Assembly: GCA_020796225.1 (NCBI GenBank)
Contig: CM036764.1
Span: forward strand, 21,404,733-21,468,732
DNA from: Arion vulgaris
Lineage: Eukaryota > Mollusca > Gastropoda > Stylommatophora > Arionidae
Direction of reading: 5' to 3'
Length of the DNA stretch: 64,000 nt
Part shown: positions 55,935 to 64,000 of the stretch, piece after piece
Layout: each line of letters begins with the position of its first letter
How positions within the stretch are numbered: the first letter of the stretch is position 1
The notes under the pieces: model-generated
What the model saw: only the letters and a program-made list of their open reading frames with translations
Told to the model about the DNA's origin: nothing
Database searches by the model: none
Position numbers and translations under genes: made by a program

Positions 55935-56330
55935 TTGAATTATCAACATTCATCAACATATTATTATATCAGCATTCACCAACTTATTATTATCAGCATT
56001 CACCAAAATATTATTATATCAGCATTCACCAACATATTATTATATCAGCATTCATCAAATATTATTATAATCAGCATTCACAACATATTATTATCAACAT
56101 TCATCAACATATTATTATCAACATTCACCAATATTTTTATCAGCATTCACCAACATATTATTATCAACAATTCACAACATATTTTATCAGCATTCACCAA
56201 CATATTATTATCAACAATTCACATATTTTTATCAGCATTCACCAACATATTATTATCAACAGTTCACATATTATTATCAACAATTCACCAACATATTATT
56301 ATCAACATTTACCAACCCATCATTATCAAT
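55935..56330 (+). repeat. 24-bp AT-rich minisatellite, about 16 units
   Basis: Unit CAACATATTATTATCAGCAT + TCAC, with 3-bp ATA insertions in some units. It produces low-complexity YYYQHSP frames that I reject as genes. Confidence 0.93.
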
Positions 56331-56441
56331 TTGTTTCTCCTCAAATTTCAAGTGCGTTTAATCTAATTGATATTCTTCAGCAATGGTATTACAATATAAT
56401 AAGGAAAGAACTATTTTTCGTACCGTGAGTTACATTGGACA

Positions 56442-56680
56442 ATACAGTGTTAGGTCCTTTTTATTTAACAGCCATCGGCACACGATGGGTGATGTGGTCA
56501 ATATCACACCAGCCACCTTTACTTTTTACTTCCTAGTTATTTTCTGATACCCACATGAAGCTGGGTCGATCAGACAGCTGTTACGGTTTGACAAAAATTC
56601 ACTCCCACTGTGTAAATGAACCCGGACAACGCGCATAAGAAGCAAGTGCACAAGCCACTACACTGTCGCGGCTCACGCAG
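56442..56680 (-). mobile_element. SINE family C copy
   Basis: On the minus strand GTAGTGGCTTGTGCACTTGC, then a degraded GTCCGGGTTCATTTACA, then TTGACCACATCACCCATCGT and a tail AAATAAAAAGGACCTAACAC. Confidence 0.76.
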
Positions 56681-57144
56681 TGAATTATAAAAAAATATAT
56701 TATATTACCACTCTAAGTAAAATAATAGAACTGATCACAGCAAATTTGGATTTCCACTCATGAATAAAATTCCAGATAAGAAACAGCCGATGTCTGCTTA
56801 TGAAATATGAACGACAAAAGTCATTATTTAGAAGACAATTTCAATGACTGACAAAATGTGTGCTTCTTTTGTGGATGGATAGGCGTATCCAAAAATTATA
56901 TACGCCAATGTAACCTGTTTAAATCTGGCCAGCAATGGCGGAATGCGGGAGGGCCATTCAGGGTCAGAACTGTTTGATTCTGAACACGACTTTGCTAGCG
57001 CATTTTCGCCATGTTTGGTCGGGTATTTTCCGGTTTCGTTTGCCGAGCTACTGAGTTAGTGCTTGATCAACGCTGTGAGCTATGACTGTTACATGGAATG
57101 CTTTTTGCTGTGTCAACAGTGCGTTTGTTGTGTGTATTCAGAAA

Positions 57145-57228
57145 ATGGCGGACAGCGATTATGATGAACAAGCTCAATCTGCCGTATGCAGTTATATTGA
57201 GAGTGCAGAAAGCTGGATTTTGTCATGA
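57145..57228 (+). CDS. Possible short first exon or small ORF (28 codons)
   Basis: In a locally CpG-bearing patch (about 56930-57380), AAAATGGCGGAC gives a good Kozak start. The frame reads MADSDYDEQAQSAVCSYIES and then AESWILS before TGA. The acidic, Ser-rich start looks like a real protein N-terminus. No downstream exon is identifiable, and I do not recognise the protein. It could equally be the start of a decayed transposase. Low confidence. Confidence 0.22.
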   Translation: MADSDYDEQAQSAVCSYIESAESWILS

Positions 57229-57594
57229 TTGATGTTCCTTCGACAAGAATTGCAATTCAAGTGATGAACAGTTTTGTGTTGCTACATTAGCTACGACCAT
57301 ATGCATTTTATGCGGTGCAGGTTGCTTTCTGTGGCGGTACCGGCTGTTTCATTCTGGAATTAGTTCACACAGGAAACATTTCACAGTTGTTAGCATTTCA
57401 TGTGATTTTCATTGGCACAGGAACAGAGCAATTATGGGGTGACCCGTTGCAGTGAAGTTGGAACCGTACTTATGAACTATGAACCTGTTTAATTAAAGAT
57501 ACATGATCAGTATGTCAGTGAAGAAACTATGGCACGACACAAGCAAAAAAATGAAAGTAAGACTTCTGAGTAAATGCATATTCCCTGTAATACG

Positions 57595-58018
57595 ATTCCC
57601 TGGTATGCATGTGAATCATGGAATATAACACAAAGGTTGAAAAACAAAATTGAAGCTTTTGAAACGATGTGCTATAGACAAGTTCTTAGAACATCCTGGA
57701 TAGAGAAGAAAAGAAACAAAGACATCATATAAGACCTGCATATCAAGCAGCATTGGCTCATAAATAACATCATATGCCGGAAGTTGAAATATTTGGGGCA
57801 CATTAAACGCCATAGCGGTTTGGATAGAAAGGTAATGGAAGGCATGGTTCCTGGAATACGAGGCAGGGGACGCCCAAGACAAAGGTGACAGCAGGGCATC
57901 AAATAAAACTTGAACATGACTCTATAAGAGGCCAGAGAACTTGCAAGAGACAGAGATCTGTTCAGTCGGGCTGGGAGGAATGCGACGTTCCGCAAGGGGT
58001 ATGCTACTACTTGAACTT
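57595..58018 (+). mobile_element. LINE 3' end (family GRPRR)
   Basis: The plus strand reads ESWNITQRLKNKIEAFETMC, YRQVLRTSWIEKKRNKDII, LKYLGHIKRHSGLDRKVMEG, MVPGIRGRGRPRQR and ARELARDRDLFSRAG with stops. It ends CGCAAGGGGTATGCTACTAC, 15 bp before the next minisatellite. Confidence 0.78.
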
Positions 58019-58033
58019 GAATTAAATGTACAC

Positions 58034-58500
58034 ACTCTTTTGTTGGACGGAATAATATTTTCCCTTTTGTGGGACGGAATAATATTTTCCCTTTTGTTGG
58101 ACGGAATAATATTTTCCCTTTTGTGGGACGGAATAATATTTTCCCTTTTGTGGGACGGAATCATATTTTCCCTTTTGTTGGACGGAATAGTAAGTTCGTT
58201 TTTGTGGAACGGATAGTAAGTTAGCTTTTGTGGGACGGAATAGTAAGTTCGCTTTTGTTGAACATAATAGTAAATTCGTTTTTGTGGGACGGAATAGTAA
58301 GTTCGCTTTTGTGGGACGGAATAGTAAGTTCGCTTTTGTTGAGCAGAATAATAAATTCGTTTTTGTGGGACGGAATAGTAAGTTCGATTTTGTGGGACAG
58401 AATAGTAAGTTCGCTTTTGTGGGGCGGAATAATAAGTTCGCTTTTGTGGGACAGAATAGTAAGTTCGCTTTTGTGGGACGGAATAGTAAGTTCACATTTT
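58034..58500 (+). repeat. 27-bp minisatellite with two subfamilies, about 17 units
   Basis: The left units are CTTTTGTGGGACGGAATAAT + ATTTTCC, and the right units are CTTTTGTGGGACGGAATAGT + AAGTTCG. The change of subfamily is sharp at about 58190. The period is a multiple of three, giving long false frames on both strands. Confidence 0.95.
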
Positions 58501-58519
58501 GAATTTAGCTTTAAAGGTT

Positions 58520-58705
58520 ATTGGTTATTGATTAAATGATACTGAACTGACGTCACAGAACTCAGGGGGTTCCATAGGTGCTCAGTCTTCTCCAACAGAT
58601 GTTGAAGGATATGAATATTGATGGTTCCTGTGTCTCGCTGGTTAAACCCACTCCTATCTCTGTCCTTCAAACTCCTTAAATTGCTGGACCAATTCAACGT
58701 CAATT
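58520..58705 (-). mobile_element. SINE-like family E copy
   Basis: On the minus strand GGTTTAACCAGCGAGACACA, AGACTGAGCACCTATGGAAC and CTGTGACGTCAGTTCAGTAT match 9905-10165. Confidence 0.66.
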
Positions 58706-59319
58706 TTAGTGTCTTCATTCCATAGTAGGTCGCCACGAGACCGAAGAACATCTGTAGCAGACTAGCTGGTACAAGGCCCAATAAAAAGAAAGGAAAGAAA
58801 ACAATGAGACAAGGAGAAAAGAAATAGAAACAGAAAAAAATATAGAAAGGAACAGCCCGTGAAATGGCTCTGGTAAGGTCACCCGAAAACACAAAACACT
58901 CTCTTTACACAAAACATGAATGACTATAGAAAATATAAACACTAACTAGATAACTAAAGTTCTGCTGCACTAGCAATGTATTTAGTCATTCATCCTGAGT
59001 CCTCATGGACTTCATAATATAATACAGTAAACCAAAGAAAGGTTTAAATTATGCATAACACGCTACTTTAAATCCTATGACATAATTTAAATACCCCAGT
59101 TCATTAGTCAGTAATATTAATCTTGTCCTATAATTATCTTGATGCTGGATCGATTCTTCTGCTGCAAAAATTTGGAAGAAAAGTTATGGCTCGTTGGAAA
59201 TTTCTATACCAAAAATTGTTTTAACATCGGGACCGGTGATACTCTGTTCCATCTCCTTGAAAACAAAAGAACTTGAAACTTGAAAACAATTTTGTGAAAT
59301 GGGAAAAGGCTGCTAGCGT

Positions 59320-59642
59320 GCTCCGTCTGATTCTTTTCTGGAAATGTCTTACATACAGTCTACAATCCCTTGGTCCTCTTAAATGAATAGTCTAAAAGTC
59401 CAACCCACTGGACTTCCAAAATCATAATTTCTCCAAACTATACAATAATAATACTTTAAATAGTATCTGCAACTAGACGTGCCCCGTCTGATTCTTTCTG
59501 GAAATGTCTTCCATACTGTCTACAATCCCTTGGTCCTCTTGAATGAATAGTCTAAAGTCCAACCCACTGGACTTCCACAATCATAATTTCTCCATACTAT
59601 ACAATAATAATACTTTAAATAGTATCTGCAACTAGACGTGCC
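59320..59642 (+). repeat. 161-bp tandem duplication
   Basis: CCGTCTGATTCTTT begins at 59323 and again at 59484. The two copies differ by about five substitutions and a few one-base indels, so it is recent. Confidence 0.92.
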
Positions 59643-60119
59643 AATTAACAACGAAGATAGAGGAAAAATGTTTCTATCTAGCACTCTCAATACACTTCAC
59701 AGTGTCGTCACTGTTATCTAATACACCACCACTGCGTTATTTATCAAGACATGTAAATAACTAGTCTGCTTAATTCTCGTCTGCTTCATTCTCCTCTGGA
59801 ATCACATCGGCGAACAACTATATAAAATTTACCTTTCAAATTTCCTTCCACATCCTGACCTCGCTCGTCAGTCACTGTTATCTAATCTTAAGTTCCACCC
59901 AATATATCTAACCAAAACCCCCAGCTGCCCTCCTGGGTCTCGAGATTTCCGAGATTAAAGGAGTCCCGAATACCAGGGATACTAATGTCCTGAGTTAGTA
60001 AACTGCTGGTCAGCAGCTAAATATTGGTAAACAAGGTGTTTACCTACCAACTCAAGGACACCCAGTGCAAATAAAAGGGGGTGGTTTGGGTTGACCCGAA
60101 TATACCCTAATCATAACAG

Positions 60120-60480
60120 TGAAACTGTTACACATCACCCTTATCCATCCTAAACTCCTCTACAGTCGATACTTTCGATGCAAGCATATCCACTCTCTTG
60201 CTGCCGTGAACACTTGCATGCCCAGGGTAGTAGATCCACCTGAATCTCTGAGGTTGAAAACATCTATAGACGACATCCACCAATACCGCAACCTGCCATT
60301 CTGGATTTTCCGAAGCATCGACTGAGAGTCAGAAACAACAACGACTCCAGTAAACGGAGAACTAGAGAGCCAAGGGGGATGCAACAGTAACGGCCTCAAC
60401 CTCTATCCTCATAATGGAAATAGTTGTCCTATAAACTTTACTTCGCTTTGCAACAACCCTACTACGTGCGCTAGCCAAGA
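60120..60480 (-). mobile_element. LINE RNase H remnant
   Basis: The minus strand reads GVVVVSDSQSMLRKIQNGRL and RYWWMSSID. The VVVVSDSQSML segment is the second catalytic block of LINE RNase H domains. Stops and frame slips surround it. Confidence 0.58.
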
Positions 60481-60785
60481 AACATTCGATTTCTGCGATG
60501 CTTGTTATTTACTAGGATAGTTAACCTAGAACCAGGGGCGGCTCGTCATTAAGGACCAAGCCCCACTAAAAATCGAATAACTTCCCAGAATAGACAAATA
60601 ATAGTAAATACTCCAAAAACCATGATTTTTCCGAAAATGTGTGTCTGACCCCACCAAGGAAAATGACTACGAGCCGCCACTGCCTAGGACCCTACCTCAG
60701 TCGTCTCTTACGACATGTTTTGTAGATCGCAGTGTTACTATTCTTTGCTCCCCTTGCAAGCCCCTGCAACACACGGACAAATGAT
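60445..60785 (-). mobile_element. SINE family Z copy split by a hAT-like element
   Basis: On the minus strand TGCAGGGGCTTGCAAGGGGA, AGCAAAGAATAGTAACACTG and AAACATGTCGTAAGAGACGA lead to the insertion. Then CTAACTATCCTAGTAAATAA resumes the SINE. Confidence 0.82.
60533..60682. mobile_element. hAT-like non-autonomous element nested in SINE Z, 150 bp
   Basis: The ends are CAGGGGCGGCTCGTCATT and the complement of ACGAGCCGCCACTG. The flanks CCTAGAAC (60525-60532) and CCTAGGAC (60683-60690) match at 7 of 8 positions. It is the same family as 54217-54381. Confidence 0.88.
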
Positions 60786-60789
60786 TATC

Positions 60790-61540
60790 GTACAGAAAGT
60801 GGTTGTATTATTTACGTGAAGTCAGTCGCGAAACAGAAGCTAATGATATATTATTACAAAGACTGTGAAATATATGAGTTATGGAAGATATGATAAGGGA
60901 CTATTAAACATGCTACACCAGAACCGTTAATAGCCATTGTTATAATGACAATTACTCAAACGATTTCCAGCTGCTGCGAAAATGAACCAGGTCTTGGATG
61001 CGCGTTCCACCAGTTAGCGCTCTTACACTGTGAGTATTTCGCACGTGTTGTTTCCAAACCGCGCGTGGTCGATTTGAAATAAATCATGACTGCGTGCTGT
61101 GTGAGAAAGAAATGAAACACCAGGCATGTTTAATAGGAAGATTTGGAGAAAAATAGACAATCGAAACAGAGAATAAACGAAAGATAAAATGAAAAATAGA
61201 TAAACACAGCAATCAAAGTTTACAAATGATGAAAGACATACAATATGTGATTACAAAAGTGAAACCTTTAAAATAAATGGAAAAACAATATTTGTTTATC
61301 ATTTGGCGTAAATGAACAATGAATTAGAGAATTCGAATCTAAAGAAGATAATCGATTAAGTAAAGAAGAACAATGAATCGATATAGTGACTGTGTGCTTT
61401 AGAGTACGTCAGTTTACAAATCTTTCATAACAGTAACGAAGTGTTGTTAGCATCAGTTAGGTATGTTTTATTAACAATGGCATGCATTTTGAAAAGCAAT
61501 TAATAACAAAAACTGAGGGCTTGTATAAGAAGTCATTATC
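60790..61540. other. AT-rich intergenic, no gene seen
   Basis: No recognisable motif, SINE head or array. Confidence 0.45.
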
Positions 61541-61544
61541 ATCA

Positions 61545-61915
61545 TCATCAGGTGCTGTACCGGCTGGTGTAGGCGATAATGGATCTCCATAAATCTCTGT
61601 CCGTGTTGTTTACAATTATCTCAGATGTTGACGATCTTCCATACATGAAGTCAGGCTGTCCAAAATGTTCTATCTCTGTTTTGTCTCCCCTCGGTTTTAC
61701 CAGTTGTTACAATGTGCTCTAAACCTCCATTTCTCATCACATGCCCAAAAAAATGATGACTGCCCTTTCTTATATTGATCATAAACTCTCTATGTGTCTT
61801 GACCTCATTCAATACCTCCACATTAGTCATTTTAGCAGTCCATGGATTCTCATCATTCTTCTGTAAAACCACATCTCTGTGGCCGTCAGAAGAAGAAGAA
61901 TCACCATGTTTTAAT
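61545..61915 (-). mobile_element. LINE C-terminal fragment
   Basis: The minus strand reads MTNVEVLNEVKTHREFMINI, RKGSHHFFGHVMRNGGLEHI and VTTGKTEGRQNRDRTFW, ending in a GATGATGATGATAA tail at 61535-61550. The FGHV.R..(G/E)L...(I/V)..GK.EG.R motif is a standard LINE end. Confidence 0.75.
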
Positions 61916-62009
61916 GCTGTACTTCTCAGACAGCAAAGACATGGCAACCAATTAATGTAAAAAAAAATTGTGTTACTGAAATAGATGAGGAAAATGACAG
62001 TAAATAACT

Positions 62010-62250
62010 TGAGGGGACTGTATGGTGAAGTGATTGATACGTTTGCTTGTCTGTCTAAAGGTTGTGTGTTCAAACTTGGACCGAGTCACATATGCACATT
62101 TTTATCATGAAATCCCTAGGATTGTTACCGCAGCTACGGAGTTCGTGCTTTATGCAACACTCTTGGCAGATGACATGTAATTTTTGCCCACAGAGACGGA
62201 GCCCTATGGTGAAACCCGGTGTAACGAAGTCAATCTTTCGCCCTTAGACT
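62010..62250 (+). mobile_element. SINE family G, full copy
   Basis: Head GACTGTATGGTGAAGTGATT with TGTGTTCAAACTTGG as B box, then CAGCTACGGAGTTCGTGCTT, TGCAACACTCTTGGCAGATG and GTGTAACGAAGTCAATCTTT. It shows the promoter that the two other family G fragments lack. Confidence 0.74.
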
Positions 62251-62614
62251 GTAAATAACTTATATATTCGGCGCTAGATTACTCAATGTTCTATTAGTAT
62301 TTTGTCCGTGTCAACGTCAGAGCACTTACACAGTAGCTCTTTTGTTTATTTTGGGTAAAAACCAAGGTTACCAGGTACTACACATCACTCGTGCTCAATT
62401 TTAGCTGACAGCTACTGAGTAATACACTCCCATAAACTAAATATAGTTAATAACTGATATATAATAAATGCAACTAAAAAAAAAAGATATTTGCAGATTG
62501 TAAATATGAGAATAAATCATAATTTATTTGAAAGTAAATGGGAAGTTAGGTAGATATATACATGTCATCAAACATTTATAATTCATAATAGAAATAGTAA
62601 TGAGGTAATGGAAA

Positions 62615-64000
62615 AACATTAATGTGCTTTTGATTATCAGTGTTACTAAAGATTCCTCCGTACAGCATGGACAGAGAAGACATATATGTGCTTTTGATTA
62701 TCCAGTGTTACTAAAGATTCCTCCGTACAGCATGGACAGAGAAGACATAAATGTGCTTTTGATTATCAGTGTTACTAAAGATTCCTCCGTACAGCATGGA
62801 CAGAGAAGACATATATGTGCTGTTGATTATCAGTGTTACTAAAGATTCCTCCGTACAGCATGGACAGAGAAGACATAAATGTGCTTTTGATTATCAGTGT
62901 TACTAAAGATTCCTCCGTACAGCATGGACAGAGAAGACATATATGTGCTTTTGATTATCAGTGTTACTAAAGATTCCTCCGTACAGCATGGACAGAGAAG
63001 ACATATATGTGCTTTTGATTATCAGTGTTACTAAAGATTCTTCCGTACAGCATGGACAGAGAAGACATATATGCTTTTGATTATCCAGTGTTACTTAAAG
63101 ATTCTTCCGACAGCATGGACAGATAAGACATATATGTGCTTTTGATTATCAGTGATAAAGATTCGTAAAATGGACTGAGGAAGGATTATATGTTTGTTGT
63201 CTTTTCTAAAGCTTTTGTCAAACATGGACAGACAAGACATAAATGTCCCTAGTTGATTATCAGTGTTCTAGACTTATCACTCTTAGCAGTACATGGAATT
63301 CCCAAGAGAATATTGCTTGGTGATTATCCAGTGTAACAAAGTTCAATCTCGTCACATAGACTGAAATAACTATATATTGCTGATTATCAATGTTCTAAGA
63401 TTCCTTCCGTACAGCATGACAAGAAGCATTATGTTTTTTTTGAATACCCAAAGGTGGTACTAAAGCTTCCTCGTGCTAATTTGGGACAGAGAGTAATACA
63501 TAAAACTAATATGTTACTGATATATAATAAATGCACTAAAAAGATTTTCAGATTGTAAAGAGAAGACATATTTTGAGTAAGGGGTGTAGAATATCATGTT
63601 AACTTTAAATTCTTAGAAATAGTAAGCAGGAATGGAAAACTTTAAAATGTGCTTTAAATTATCAGTGTTACTAAAGATTCTCCTTACAGCATGGACAGAG
63701 AAGACATATATGTGCTTTTGATTATCAGTGTTACTAAAGATTCCTCCGTACAGCATGGACAGAGAAGACATAATGTGCTTTGAATACCCAGTGTTACTAA
63801 AGATTCCTCCGTACAGCATGGACAGAGAAGACATAAATGTGCTGTTGATTATCAGTGTTACTAAAGATTCCTCCGTACAGCATGGACAGAGAAGACATAT
63901 ATGTGCCTTTGAATAAGTGTTACTAAAGATTCTTCCGTACAGCATGGACAGAGAAGACATATATGTGCTGTTGATTATCAATGTTACTAAAGATTCCTCC
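62615..64000 (+). repeat. 64-bp satellite, at least 20 units, continues past the edge
   Basis: Unit TGTGCTTTTGATTATCAGTG, then TTACTAAAGATTCCTCCGTA, then CAGCATGGACAGAGAAGACA and TATA. The period from 62761 to 62825 is 64 bp. Units are nearly identical at 62615-63060 and 63660-64000, and badly degraded between. Confidence 0.96.

Noticed and set aside
55892..56428. 178-residue frame rich in HQHIIINI
   Set aside because: It is a low-complexity product of the 24-bp AT-rich array.
58022..58539. 157-residue minus frame of LLFRPTKAN repeats
   Set aside because: It is a 27-bp minisatellite with equally long frames on the other strand.

Overview
This window is AT-rich nuclear DNA from an invertebrate animal. 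The evidence is one spliced gene with GT-AG introns, many tRNA-derived SINEs, several non-LTR retrotransposon (LINE) families, hAT-type non-autonomous transposons, and kilobase-scale minisatellites. The LINE proteins are of types common in molluscs, crustaceans and other marine invertebrates. I cannot fix the phylum from sequence alone. Nothing looks prokaryotic or viral, and I found no multi-gene system.

Positions 1-17222 hold the 3' half of a plus-strand SLC4 gene of the anion-exchanger (AE, SLC4A1/2/3) clade. Ten coding exons encode about 600 residues, almost the whole membrane domain, ending at a stop codon at 16178-16180. The cytoplasmic N-terminal domain lies upstream of the window. Splice phases agree at every junction. 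The only defect is an apparent frameshift near position 99 in the first exon. The introns are packed with SINE and LINE debris and a small inverted-repeat element with a degenerate hammerhead-like core.

Positions 17222-64000 contain no gene I can recognise. The interval is a mosaic. It has LINE fragments in both orientations, including one nearly complete RTE-like element at 35457-38678 with a 12-bp target duplication and FADD reverse transcriptase. It has at least eight SINE families (labelled A to G and Z here, plus one singleton). It has two hAT-like non-autonomous families with 8-bp target duplications. It has about fifteen tandem arrays, the largest a 61-bp satellite at 49005-52125 and a 64-bp satellite running off the right edge.

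The most interesting relationships are between elements. SINE family Z shares its body with the 5' end of the full-length RTE-like LINE. A 32-bp minisatellite is made of the 3' end of another LINE. A piece of SLC4 exon 8 has been copied about 8.5 kb downstream and starts inside a 21-bp perfect inverted repeat. Four unrelated minisatellites share an exact 26-bp period. Indel-rich patches inside several arrays, and possibly the exon frameshift, suggest a partly unpolished long-read assembly.
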